Shown piece after piece: positions 17,008 through 25,041 of a stretch of DNA of 64,000 nt (its first letter is position 1; each line of letters opens with the position of its first letter). This DNA comes from Anaerobacillus isosaccharinicus (GTDB lineage: Bacteria; Bacillota; Bacilli; Bacillales; Anaerobacillaceae), in the NCBI RefSeq assembly GCF_001866075.3, contig NZ_CP063356.1, positions 2,656,164 through 2,720,163 of the forward strand, in the 5' to 3' direction. A model generated the notes under the pieces. It had not been told where the DNA came from, did no database searches, and was given only the letters and a program-made list of their open reading frames with translations. The translations under genes and the position numbers were made by a program.

Positions 17008-17724
17008 GTGAGACTAGATAAATTTTTAGCCAATATGGGCTTTGGCACTCGTAAGGAAGTAAAGAAACTGTTAAAAACTGGTGCAGTCCGTGTGAATGAA
17101 GAAATTGTAAAAGATGCAAAGTTACATATTGATGTAGAACAGGATGTCGTCATCGTAAACGGGGAAGAAATAGAATACAAAGAGTTTATTTATTTGATGA
17201 TGAATAAACCAAAAGGAGTAATTTCTGCAACAGAGGATTCTAAAGATGAAACTGTCGTTGATTTGTTAGAGTTAGACGATGCTCGCTATGATCCATTCCC
17301 AGTAGGAAGACTTGACAAAGATACGGAAGGATTCGTTTTATTAACGAATAACGGTAAGCTTGCCCATGAATTACTTTCACCAAAGAAGCATGTCCCGAAA
17401 ACTTACTATGCTCTCATTTCAGGTGTGGTTACCGAAGAAGATGTCCTTAAATTTAAACAAGGTGTGACTCTTGATGACGGCTACGAAACAAAGCCAGGTA
17501 ATCTAGTCATCTTAAAGTCAGGAGAAACATCAGAAATAGAGCTAACGATTACAGAAGGAAAATTCCATCAAGTCAAACGGATGTTCATCGCAGTTGGTAA
17601 AAAAGTTACATACTTAAAACGTCTAACAATCGGCCCGCTAGAACTTGACCCAAGCCTTGAATTAGGAGAATACCGAGAGCTAACAGACGAGGAAGTGGAG
17701 AAGCTAGTTCAAAGAGAAATGTAA
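17008..17724 (+). CDS. ytzG: RsuA-family 16S rRNA pseudouridine synthase (YtzG)
   Basis: 238 residues. An N-terminal S4 RNA-binding domain (MRLDKFLANMGFGTRKEVKKLL, residues 1-60) is followed by the RsuA/RluB catalytic domain with GRLDKDTEGFVLLTNNG (catalytic Asp) and KTYYALISG. It is expected to make pseudouridine at the RsuA site of 16S rRNA. The start is GTG after GGGAGGCAG. It lies next to ytgP and ytzE as in B. subtilis. The last codons ATG TAA fall inside the left arm of repeat copy B, so the repeat seems to set the C-terminus. Confidence 0.9.
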   Translation: MRLDKFLANMGFGTRKEVKKLLKTGAVRVNEEIVKDAKLHIDVEQDVVIVNGEEIEYKEFIYLMMNKPKGVISATEDSKDETVVDLLELDDARYDPFPVGRLDKDTEGFVLLTNNGKLAHELLSPKKHVPKTYYALISGVVTEEDVLKFKQGVTLDDGYETKPGNLVILKSGETSEIELTITEGKFHQVKRMFIAVGKKVTYLKRLTIGPLELDPSLELGEYRELTDEEVEKLVQREM

Positions 17725-17822
17725 AATGCAAAATGCAAAATGTAGAATGTAAAATTGTGTGAGTCTAGCTTCGAAGATTAACATTCACTAATTCTACATT
17801 TTACATTCTAAATTCTACATTT
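17717..17822. repeat. Interspersed inverted repeat, copy B
   Basis: Left arm 17717-17754 (ATGTAAAATGCAAAATG...TGTAGAATG) and right arm 17790-17822 (ATTCTACATTTTACATTC...) are near-complementary, with GCTTCGAAGA at 17768-17777 in the centre. The left arm overlaps the last codon and stop of the pseudouridine synthase gene. Confidence 0.85.
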
Positions 17823-17826
17823 AATA

Positions 17827-17862
17827 AAGAAAGTCCCCAACTCTATAAACGGAATTGGGGGA
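17827..17862 (-). terminator. Terminator downstream of ytzE (minus strand)
   Basis: Read on the minus strand, CCCCAA...TTGGGG encloses a 14-nt loop and is followed by ACTTTCTTTATT. It may also stop plus-strand transcription from the pseudouridine synthase gene. Confidence 0.7.
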
Positions 17863-17905
17863 GATTCTTGCTATATTAATTTTCTTTAAATTTACTGTTG
17901 GTACA

Positions 17906-18142
17906 TTAGGAAGCTTTTGTCTTTTTGCTTGTTGTGGTCCATTTGCCACGGCTAGGACTTTTCACGAGCTTGTTATACTCCAATACATTTAAATCTCGCT
18001 GAATTGTCCTGGGGGTAATTCCAAATTCTTCAACTAATTCATTCGTCGTGACAGTTCCCCTTTTTTTTATATAGAGGTAGACGGACTTAATTCGGTTTAA
18101 CATCCGATCAGTTGAAGTTTCCAAAAAACCACTCCTTATCAT
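17906..18142 (-). CDS. ytzE: DeoR-type HTH protein YtzE
   Basis: 78-residue stand-alone DeoR winged helix-turn-helix. RMLNRIKSVYLYIKKRGTVTTNELVEEFGITPRTIQRDLNVLEYNKLV matches the DeoR N-terminal domain closely, but the effector-binding domain of full DeoR proteins is absent. In B. subtilis the equivalent YtzE is similarly short and lies in the same neighbourhood. Target genes are unknown; a basic Lys-rich tail (KWTTTSKKTKAS) follows the HTH. Confidence 0.88.
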   Translation of the reverse strand: MIRSGFLETSTDRMLNRIKSVYLYIKKRGTVTTNELVEEFGITPRTIQRDLNVLEYNKLVKSPSRGKWTTTSKKTKAS

Positions 18143-18270
18143 TTTTCATTTCTTCAATCATAAAGAAATACAAAGTATTTCTAATACAGTTGGCTAGCAG
18201 CTGCAAAAATGAAGGTTACTTCATTTTTATGGTGAATACATGAGCTTTATACGCATTTTCTGATAATGGT

Positions 18271-18465
18271 TTAGCCTCTTAAGTCAATGCTGTTTCCTAA
18301 TGTTGGATGAGGGCCCAATGCCATCTGATGAATTGGCTGCGTTATATCTTCAAGCATGGAAATTGCTTGAACCGCTTGAGTATTCATGGAACTCTTTAGT
18401 AAGCTGAGGTTCAAAGTGTGCTGTAGCTGTTGTGTATTAGTTGCCATCATTTTACTAAGATCCAC
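18271..18465 (-). CDS. YjfB-family putative motility protein
   Basis: 64-residue peptide of the YjfB family: MDLSKMMATNTQQLQHTLNLSLLKSSMNTQAVQ followed by a C-terminal HPTLGNSIDLRG, the recognisable family ending (HPxLGxxID). The start is GTG at 18465, six nt after a strong AAAGGAGGG; the frame stays open upstream across that site. The family is linked to motility by annotation only; no experiment is known to me. Nearby genes give no further clue. Confidence 0.8.
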   Translation of the reverse strand: MDLSKMMATNTQQLQHTLNLSLLKSSMNTQAVQAISMLEDITQPIHQMALGPHPTLGNSIDLRG

Positions 18466-18611
18466 ATCAAACCCTCCTTTATCGCAATTGTACAATAATT
18501 TCAATTATTTAGCAAAGGAAAGCGGTAAATCGGGCTGTTTTGTTTTTGTAAATTTTTACGTTTTTGTTAATTAACTTTTTATAAAGATTAGATTTGGCTG
18601 GGAGGCAAAAC

Positions 18612-20003
18612 ATGATGATTAACTGGAAAAGAGAAATTGAATTAAGAAAAGAAGCTTTAATTGTAGATACTTGTGGGCTATTAAAAATAAAAAGTGTGTT
18701 AGATGAAGAGGGAGCAACAACTGAAGCTCCTTTTGGTTTAGCTATAAATGAAGCACTACAATTCATTTTACAGAAAGGTGAACAATCAGGGTTTGATACA
18801 AAAAATGTAGATGGATTTGCTGGTCACATTGAGTTTGGTAAAGGTGAGGAATTAATCGGAATTTTAGGTCATATTGATGTTGTCCCTGAGGGTGATGGTT
18901 GGTCAAGTGATCCATATAGCGCCGAAATTCGCGATGGGAAAATATTTGCTAGAGGAGCTATTGATGACAAGGGTCCAACTATGGCAGCTTTTTATGGGAT
19001 GAAAATAATCAAAGAATTAGGCCTACCTCTTTCAAAGCGAGTTCGGTTAATCATTGGTGCTGATGAGGAAAGTCAGTGGCGTTGTGTTGATCATTATTTT
19101 CAAAAAGAAGAAATGCCAATCATGGGTTTTGCGCCTGATGCAGATTTCCCGATCATTAATGCAGAAAAAGGTATTTGCGATATGGAGCTAGTTTTTCCGA
19201 TAAGTAGCGAGGAGACGTCATTAATATCATTCCAGGCAGGACGAAGGCTCAATATGGTTCCTGACTTAGCAACAGCAGTTGTTAATATTGAAGAAAAAGA
19301 AGAGGTTATCCACGAATTTCAACTTTTTTTAGACCGATATGATTTAGTAGGAGAAACGACAATTGAGGAAAAAGGGATTAGCTTCAAGCTTTTCGGTATT
19401 TCAGCGCATGGAATGGAACCAAATAAAGGGAGAAATGCAGGGATTTACCTTGCTCATTTCTTAAAGACTATAAAGTTAAAAGGGAGTGGCTCTGAATTTG
19501 TTGCTTTTGTTGACAACCATTTTTACGATGATTCTAGAGGACTAACTTTAGGTCTAAATTATGAAGATGAGCAAACGGGCCCCTTAACGATTAATGTGGG
19601 AACACTTCATTTTGATGAAAGTCGTAGAACAATAGGCCTGAATTTACGTTATCCAGTAACGTATAATTTTGAAGATGGGTTAAGGACTTTAGAGGCGGCA
19701 ATTGCTGAGAGTGGAATCGTTGTAGATTTAAAAACCCATGCAAAGCCACATTATGTGAAAGCGGATCATCCATTAATACAAATTTTGCAAAAAGTCTATG
19801 AAAGACAAACAGGGGAAGTAGCAACATTATTATCAACAGGTGGCGGAACATATGCTAGAAGTCTTCAGGCTGGAGTTGCGTTTGGAGCATTATTTCCAGG
19901 ACGCCCAGAGCTCGCGCACCAAAAAGACGAATACATCGATATAGAAGATTTACTAAAAGCCGCATCCATTTACGCAGAAGCGATCTATGAGTTGGCGAAA
20001 TAA
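18612..20003 (+). CDS. pepV: Dipeptidase PepV (M20 family)
   Basis: 463-residue zinc dipeptidase, full length. M20 signatures: ILGHIDVVPEGDGW (zinc His and Asp), GAIDDKGPT (bridging Asp), GADEESQW (catalytic Glu and zinc Glu), and a late His in GALFPGRPELAHQKDE. The PepV-type lid domain lies between about residues 190 and 370. It hydrolyses dipeptides in the cytoplasm, in B. subtilis encoded by ytjP. GGGAGG precedes the ATG at 18612. Repeat copy C follows the stop directly. Confidence 0.92.
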   Translation: MMINWKREIELRKEALIVDTCGLLKIKSVLDEEGATTEAPFGLAINEALQFILQKGEQSGFDTKNVDGFAGHIEFGKGEELIGILGHIDVVPEGDGWSSDPYSAEIRDGKIFARGAIDDKGPTMAAFYGMKIIKELGLPLSKRVRLIIGADEESQWRCVDHYFQKEEMPIMGFAPDADFPIINAEKGICDMELVFPISSEETSLISFQAGRRLNMVPDLATAVVNIEEKEEVIHEFQLFLDRYDLVGETTIEEKGISFKLFGISAHGMEPNKGRNAGIYLAHFLKTIKLKGSGSEFVAFVDNHFYDDSRGLTLGLNYEDEQTGPLTINVGTLHFDESRRTIGLNLRYPVTYNFEDGLRTLEAAIAESGIVVDLKTHAKPHYVKADHPLIQILQKVYERQTGEVATLLSTGGGTYARSLQAGVAFGALFPGRPELAHQKDEYIDIEDLLKAASIYAEAIYELAK

Positions 20004-20098
20004 GTGTAAAATGTAGAATTCAGAATGTAGAATGGTGTTGGCTTCGAAGCTATTTCTTCAACACTTCTATTCTACATTTTACATTCTACATTCTACAT
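20004..20098. repeat. Interspersed inverted repeat, copy C
   Basis: Left arm 20004-20033 and right arm 20069-20098 are near-perfect complements made of TGTAGAAT units. The GCTTCGAAGC core is at 20041-20050. It begins immediately after the pepV stop and ends about 10 nt before the ribosome site of the MFS gene, filling the intergenic gap. Confidence 0.88.
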
Positions 20099-20121
20099 CG
20101 TTATTAAGAAGGGTGAGGGCG

Positions 20122-21279
20122 ATGGAGCAGGATCGGTTTGTCAGGGTTCATTTAAAAACGGTATATTTTTTAATATTTTTTAGCTTTGGAGGACTTTTCC
20201 CCCTTTTAAGTGTTTATTTAAGAGATGTAGTAGGCTTGTCCGGAGCTGAAATTGGGACGATCATGTCTATAGGCCCTTTAATGATGATTTTTGCACAGCC
20301 ATTATGGGGCATCTTGAGTGATTATACACAAAAGCCTCGAGAGATATTATCAGTTACAATGATTATTACAGGCGGATTAGCTTTGTTTTATCTTCCTTTT
20401 TCTGTCTACATTGTTTTAGTTATTGTTGCAGCTTCTGTCGCACTTTTCCAAGGTTCGATTGTACCAATTTCTGATAGTATTACTTTAAATTATGTCCATG
20501 AAAAAGGTGGAGATTATGGAAGTATTCGCCTTTGGGGAGCGGCGGGTTTTTCCATTTCTGTTTTACTAGTAGGAACTCTTTCTGATATTTTTGGGTTACA
20601 AATTATCTTCTACACGTTTGCTGTTTCTCTATGGTTATGTGCTTATTTTACAAGGAAGATGCCAAAGGAAGGGCAATTACCCAAAGTTCAATTAAAGAAA
20701 GGCATTTCTCAACTTATTCAAAATAAGCAATTTATCCTTTTTATGATGACGACATTTTTTGTTTTTGGTCCGATTTTTGCAAACAATTTTTATTTCGGCT
20801 TATTAATTCAAGATGTTGGTGGGAGTCTAACTGGGGTCGGAATAGCCTTTTTACTCGCAGCTGGTAGTGAAATTCCATTTATGAGATGGGTTGGGTATTG
20901 GATTGACCGAATAGGATTATTAAAGATTATTCTCATCGCAGCTATTGTTTCAAGTTTACGTTGGTTTTTTTATGCAATCGAACCAGCACCAATACTGATC
21001 TACATCACAACCATTGCCCAAGGGATGTCAATTGGATTATTTATCCCAGCAGCGATACAATATGTAAGAAAAATTACACCTGAAGACGTTAAGGTAACTG
21101 CAGTGTCCGTCTATTCATCAGTCGGTGGAGGTCTTGGAACTTCTTTTTGCACACTAATGGCCGGCTTCTTGCTAGAACGTTTTGATATTTTCGCTGTTTA
21201 CTTATTTTTTGGAGGGTTAACTACTCTTGGAGTAATAACAATAATTGTCGTTATGCGGTGGTGTCTACCCTGTAAATAG
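20122..21279 (+). CDS. MFS transporter, PPP/nucleoside-symporter-like group
   Basis: 385 residues with 12 predicted helices, of the MFS_1-like group (3-phenylpropionate/nucleoside H+ symporter relatives). Seen: FFSFGGLFPLLSVYLRDVVGLSGAEIG, the loop motif WGILSDYTQKPRE, and YGSIRLWGAAGFS typical of this group. The ATG at 20122 follows AAGGGTGAGGG; the frame is open further upstream only through the repeat. The final residues CLPCK and the stop come from a GGTGTCTACCCTGTAAATA repeat, so the natural C-terminus may have been altered. Substrate unknown. Confidence 0.8.
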   Translation: MEQDRFVRVHLKTVYFLIFFSFGGLFPLLSVYLRDVVGLSGAEIGTIMSIGPLMMIFAQPLWGILSDYTQKPREILSVTMIITGGLALFYLPFSVYIVLVIVAASVALFQGSIVPISDSITLNYVHEKGGDYGSIRLWGAAGFSISVLLVGTLSDIFGLQIIFYTFAVSLWLCAYFTRKMPKEGQLPKVQLKKGISQLIQNKQFILFMMTTFFVFGPIFANNFYFGLLIQDVGGSLTGVGIAFLLAAGSEIPFMRWVGYWIDRIGLLKIILIAAIVSSLRWFFYAIEPAPILIYITTIAQGMSIGLFIPAAIQYVRKITPEDVKVTAVSVYSSVGGGLGTSFCTLMAGFLLERFDIFAVYLFFGGLTTLGVITIIVVMRWCLPCK

Positions 21280-21543
21280 GACTTTCATTGGTGTCAGACC
21301 CCATAAAAAGACAAAAGACATTAAAAATCCACCTGAGAAGGACAGCCTTCCTAGGTGGATTTATTAATGTCTTTCCCAGGTGGAAAACTATTAGCAAATG
21401 TCCACGAAGTATTCTACCCTGTAAATAAAAACTACAGGAAAGTTCACTTTCTTCGATTAAAAAATTCGTGCGAATCATATTTACACCTATGTTGGTGAAA
21501 GTGAACTTTCATTGGTGTCTGACCCCAAGAGATAGACACCTAT
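21259..21543. repeat. Composite GGTGTC(A/T)GACCCC repeat region between convergent genes
   Basis: The region holds two copies of TACCCTGTAAATA (within 21264-21278 and 21415-21428) and two copies of CTTTCATTGGTGTC(A/T)GACCCCA (ending at 21303 and 21527). An inverted pair GAAAGTTCACTTTC / GAAAGTGAACTTTC (21438-21451, 21497-21510) and a large hairpin (21314-21374) complete it. The layout suggests duplication of a small element. A related palindrome lies at 24961. Confidence 0.75.
21314..21374. terminator. Long bidirectional hairpin terminator between the MFS and DUF4129 genes
   Basis: AAAGACATTAAAAATCCACCT pairs with AGGTGGATTTATTAATGTCTTT; the loop holds a second small AAGG/CCTT stem. A-rich and T-rich flanks suit termination in both directions. 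It resembles the hairpin at 24987-25041 in architecture and in the AAGGACA loop. Confidence 0.8.
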
Positions 21544-21544
21544 A

Positions 21545-22729
21545 TTAAGCTTCTTTTATTGCTTTTTTGATTTCTTTTAGAGCATGGCGATAGCGGTTTC
21601 TATCTTCACTTGAAATCTCTTTATCACCGTATCTTACGCTTCGGTATGTGGAGGCAATTAAACTCTTTAATTCTTCGTCTGCGTTTAATCTAGCAAACCA
21701 GTCTTCTACGGTTTCATTGTAACTTCGTCCATGCCCCTTTTTAGCCATAAATTTTTCAAAGTCATAAAACATGCGGCGAATTTCATTTTTGGGACGACTG
21801 CTACGAAACCATCCTTTTTTATGATCATCTTGGCTAAAGGAAGATAACTCTTCTTGATCATTTGTTTGAATGTATTCCCTTAGGATCAATGATCCAGATT
21901 TCCTAAATATAATGTAAAGGATAACGATTAAGATAGCTCCTCCAGCAATCCAGAGCAACATGTCAAAGTTTGCAGCTGTGGTTTCATCAAGAGTAAGATC
22001 ACTCTCAGGACCACTATAAAATCCAGCTTCCTCTTGGGGACCTCGTCGCCTAAGCTCAAAATTAAATAACGAAGCTAAATATACGAAAGGGACTCCTAAT
22101 AACCATACGACATAGAATACTAGCTTGAAAATAGAAACAACGACAGTGTGTAACATTTGATAAGAGAAAATGGCTAATAAAGTAATGCCACCTAAGGCAG
22201 TGAAACTCCCTAGTTGCCATTTTAATTGTGTCAGTTTATTTGTATTAGATTTTGATGATTGAAAAGCAAGCTTTAACGTTTTTAATAGGACGATTAAGAA
22301 AAATTGAAAGAAAGTGATAATTAAAAAGATCTCATTCTTTCCTGTAAAAAAGAAGTAGAGAAAAAACACAACTCCAACAATAAACGTAATAATAAATAGA
22401 TTCATTTCATTTGGATCATTGTCTTTATAATGGGATAAAACCCTCCAAAAGATAATTGTACTGATTAAAAGAGCGAAGAAAAAATGAAATCCAACAGATA
22501 TTCCAACTAAGCCAATAATAGGAATTAAGAGTATCCCTACTTTTTCTGTCTTAAATTTCTGAATAAACGGCTCATAAAAAATAATTGCAGTTGAAACGAG
22601 CACGATAAAAGGAAAAATTGGTAACTCTTTTTCTTCGGCATAGTAAAGGGGAATAATGATTAAAAATAAGAGCAGCATTTCTAAGCTCAAGTGGAAAAAG
22701 CGAGTCACCTTAATTTGCCATGGTTTCAT
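21545..22729 (-). CDS. Membrane protein with C-terminal DUF4129, lacking a transglutaminase core
   Basis: 394 residues. About seven hydrophobic helices occupy residues 10-205, resembling the N-terminal part of TgpA/YebA-type proteins. A loop, one more helix (about 245-265) and a cytoplasmic DUF4129 domain follow (RRMFYDFEKFMAKKGHGRSYNETVEDWFARL). Typical partners in MoxR-DUF58 operons are over 700 residues and carry a transglutaminase core between these parts; here it is missing and no Cys-His-Asp triad is seen. GGAGGTGG precedes the ATG at 22729, which overlaps the DUF58 gene. Last gene of the operon. Confidence 0.78.
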   Translation of the reverse strand: MKPWQIKVTRFFHLSLEMLLLFLIIIPLYYAEEKELPIFPFIVLVSTAIIFYEPFIQKFKTEKVGILLIPIIGLVGISVGFHFFFALLISTIIFWRVLSHYKDNDPNEMNLFIITFIVGVVFFLYFFFTGKNEIFLIITFFQFFLIVLLKTLKLAFQSSKSNTNKLTQLKWQLGSFTALGGITLLAIFSYQMLHTVVVSIFKLVFYVVWLLGVPFVYLASLFNFELRRRGPQEEAGFYSGPESDLTLDETTAANFDMLLWIAGGAILIVILYIIFRKSGSLILREYIQTNDQEELSSFSQDDHKKGWFRSSRPKNEIRRMFYDFEKFMAKKGHGRSYNETVEDWFARLNADEELKSLIASTYRSVRYGDKEISSEDRNRYRHALKEIKKAIKEA

Positions 22730-23918
22730 TTTTTCCACCTCCAACCGGAACTACTTGTCCAATATCTTCGTTTGATTCGACGCGATACACTGTTGCCCCT
22801 GTTCTCTTCCATTCTCGATAAAGATTATCTTCTTCTTGACTAAAGCTACCAAGATGAAAAATAAATGGATTTGGACCAGTTCTTATTTTTACCGTTTTTA
22901 ATACTTCAATTGGATGTGTTGTGATCGTGTATTTGCTTACTCTTGCTAAAAGTTCTAATGCTTTCATTAAATGATCTTTACCATTTGCAGGTGGGATGTG
23001 GATGAAAGTAAACTTAGGAACTCTTGTATTGATATAGAGTTCAAAGGAAATATGATGCTTAGTTGCAAATTGACAAAGAAACGCCGCATGACTTAATACT
23101 TCCTCAAGATTTCTCACAGTTAATTTAGAGCGATCCTTATTATAAATATTTACGACAATTGTCCAATTTAGGATGGTTGTTTTTTCGTAGATCTTAGTTT
23201 GCAATGAATTTGTCCTTGCTGATGCCTTCCAATTCACCCGATTAAAAGGATCACCAGACGTATATTCCCTTGTGCCCATTGTCATCATGACGTCTTCGTG
23301 TTGTGAATGCTGCCTTGGAATATCCCCCTGCCGCTGTTGCACGATTTGATCCAGCCCATTTATTGCCATTGGTGTTGGATAAACTATCATTTCCCTTCGA
23401 AAATAATCTCGATAGTGAAGACGCAAATAACTAAGCTTCAATAAATCATGAACGGTATATTCAATCGTTCGAATTTGGGCGACACCTCGTTTTAAAGCCT
23501 TTACTTCTATATTTCGCTTTTTTCGTGTTAAGGGCAAGAGGCTATACGGGAAGCTGTAAGACTCTTGATTAATGCTATCACTTCCGACAACTTCGATTGC
23601 TCCGTCATAGTCGTAGAAGGTAAATGATACTTCTCCATTTAAAACAGGTAATTTCCCTTTATTTTCAAGGGGAATAGTAATGGTTCTCGTATCATCAGGA
23701 AACATACGGATGACTTCAATTTCATCAAAGACCGTTGTTTTTTTTGAAACATATTGTAGGTAGAAATGATTTAATAGAATAAAGAAAGTAAACAAAACTC
23801 CTAATCCAAAAACGAGAGGCGAGTTAATAAAAACGGAAACAAGAAACAACAATGGAACTGACCAAAATAATGTCCCATAGATCTTTTTCGGTAAATTATG
23901 CTCTTGGTTCCAGCTCAT
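22710..23918 (-). CDS. DUF58 domain protein
   Basis: 402 residues with two N-terminal membrane helices (about 14-50), a beta-rich middle and the DUF58 motif REYTSGDPFNRVNWKASART at about residues 195-215. The C-terminal part has a von-Willebrand-A-like layout. DUF58 proteins are encoded with MoxR ATPases and are thought to be assembly targets or adaptors. Its start overlaps the moxR-like stop and its end overlaps the DUF4129 gene, so the three are translationally coupled. Confidence 0.88.
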   Translation of the reverse strand: MSWNQEHNLPKKIYGTLFWSVPLLFLVSVFINSPLVFGLGVLFTFFILLNHFYLQYVSKKTTVFDEIEVIRMFPDDTRTITIPLENKGKLPVLNGEVSFTFYDYDGAIEVVGSDSINQESYSFPYSLLPLTRKKRNIEVKALKRGVAQIRTIEYTVHDLLKLSYLRLHYRDYFRREMIVYPTPMAINGLDQIVQQRQGDIPRQHSQHEDVMMTMGTREYTSGDPFNRVNWKASARTNSLQTKIYEKTTILNWTIVVNIYNKDRSKLTVRNLEEVLSHAAFLCQFATKHHISFELYINTRVPKFTFIHIPPANGKDHLMKALELLARVSKYTITTHPIEVLKTVKIRTGPNPFIFHLGSFSQEEDNLYREWKRTGATVYRVESNEDIGQVVPVGGGKNETMAN

Positions 23919-24868
23919 TAACGAACAGCTCCAGCTTCTACTGGCACTTCAACACTTTTCAATATTTCCATAAGGACATCTTCCTTTGTTTTACGCATTG
24001 AGCCCTCAATTGAAAGAACTAGGCGATGAGAAAGGACGTATGGTGCCATCACTTTAACATCTTCAGGTAGACAATAATCTCTACCGTGAATATAAGCACG
24101 AGCTTGTATGGCTCTCATTAGCCCGAGAGTACCCCTTGGACTTACGCCAACTTCTACATATTCAGATTGTCTCGTTGCAGCAATAATTTTCAGCATGTAC
24201 GTTTCAATGTCTTCTGATAATGTGACCTTTTTTAATTCATTCTGCATTTCTTCAATTTCTTGGATGGTAAGAACAACCTCTAGAGAATCGATCGGCTCTG
24301 ATTCACGGTACATTGAAAGCATTTGTTTTTCCTCTGCTAAAGTTGGATATCCTACTTTAATTAGTAATAGGAAACGATCCATTTGTGCTTCTGGTAATGA
24401 AAACGTACCTTGCTGGGAATCGATTGGGTTTTGTGTAGCAATAACGATGAATGGCTTCGGTAAAGGCAATGTTTCGCCATCGATTGTAACCTGACGCTCT
24501 TCCATCACTTCTAATAAACTAGATTGAGTTCTTGGTGTTGCTCGGTTAATTTCGTCTGCTAGTAAAATATTTGTCATGACAGGTCCTGGTCTCAATTCAA
24601 ATGCTTGCTCTTTTGGATTGAAAAATTGGATACCAGTAACGTCACTAGGTAATACATCAGGTGTAAATTGCACACGGCGGAACTTCGCATCTAGACATTT
24701 AGCAATAGATTTTGCTAACATAGTTTTTCCTGTACCAGGAACATCTTCTAATAGAATGTGCCCACGGGCAAGGATGGAAATAACAACTAATTCAGTCATT
24801 TCTTCTTTCCCTACTAAAACAGTTGCGATCGAAGATTTTATCTTTGCAATCTTATCTTGTCTATTCAT
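23918..24868 (-). CDS. MoxR-family AAA+ ATPase
   Basis: 316-residue AAA+ ATPase. Walker A is EDVPGTGKT (residues 41-49), Walker B ILLADEINR with Asp105-Glu106, and a sensor region ATQNP; the MoxR-specific SSLLEVMEERQVTIDGE follows Walker B. These ATPases act as chaperones for maturation of partner complexes, here the DUF58 and DUF4129 proteins encoded downstream. First gene of the operon; the cysK terminator lies upstream. Confidence 0.92.
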   Translation of the reverse strand: MNRQDKIAKIKSSIATVLVGKEEMTELVVISILARGHILLEDVPGTGKTMLAKSIAKCLDAKFRRVQFTPDVLPSDVTGIQFFNPKEQAFELRPGPVMTNILLADEINRATPRTQSSLLEVMEERQVTIDGETLPLPKPFIVIATQNPIDSQQGTFSLPEAQMDRFLLLIKVGYPTLAEEKQMLSMYRESEPIDSLEVVLTIQEIEEMQNELKKVTLSEDIETYMLKIIAATRQSEYVEVGVSPRGTLGLMRAIQARAYIHGRDYCLPEDVKVMAPYVLSHRLVLSIEGSMRKTKEDVLMEILKSVEVPVEAGAVR

Positions 24869-24960
24869 CTTGTTTAACCCCTTATCTATTAACTTATTAT
24901 TTTTCTCCTATACTATTATTCCATGATTTTCAGATAAAGTCGAATATTTTAATAATTTAT

Positions 24961-24973
24961 GGGGTCAGACCCC
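24961..24973. repeat. GGGGTCAGACCCC palindrome
   Basis: A perfect 13-nt palindrome with one central base, just before the cysK terminator hairpin. Related copies are at 21290-21302 and 21514-21526. In all three the flank is CCCA(T/A)A or CCCAAGA and runs into an A-rich segment. Confidence 0.75.
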
Positions 24974-24986
24974 AAAAAAAGACAAA

Positions 24987-25041
24987 AACAACAAAAAGTC
25001 CACGCTAAAAGGACATCGTTAGCGTGGACTTTCATGTTGTT
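24987..25041 (-). terminator. Terminator of the cysteine synthase gene
   Basis: AACAACAAAAAGTCCACGCTAA pairs with TTAGCGTGGACTTT...GTTGTT around an AAGGACATCG loop. On the minus strand it starts at the cysK stop codon and runs into a T-rich stretch (TTTTTGTTGTTTTTGTC). Confidence 0.85.

Noticed and set aside
24108-24494. Plus-strand frame of 128 codons opposite the MoxR ATPase gene
   Set aside because: Antisense shadow of a strongly conserved AAA+ gene; no ribosome site and no protein-like domain.
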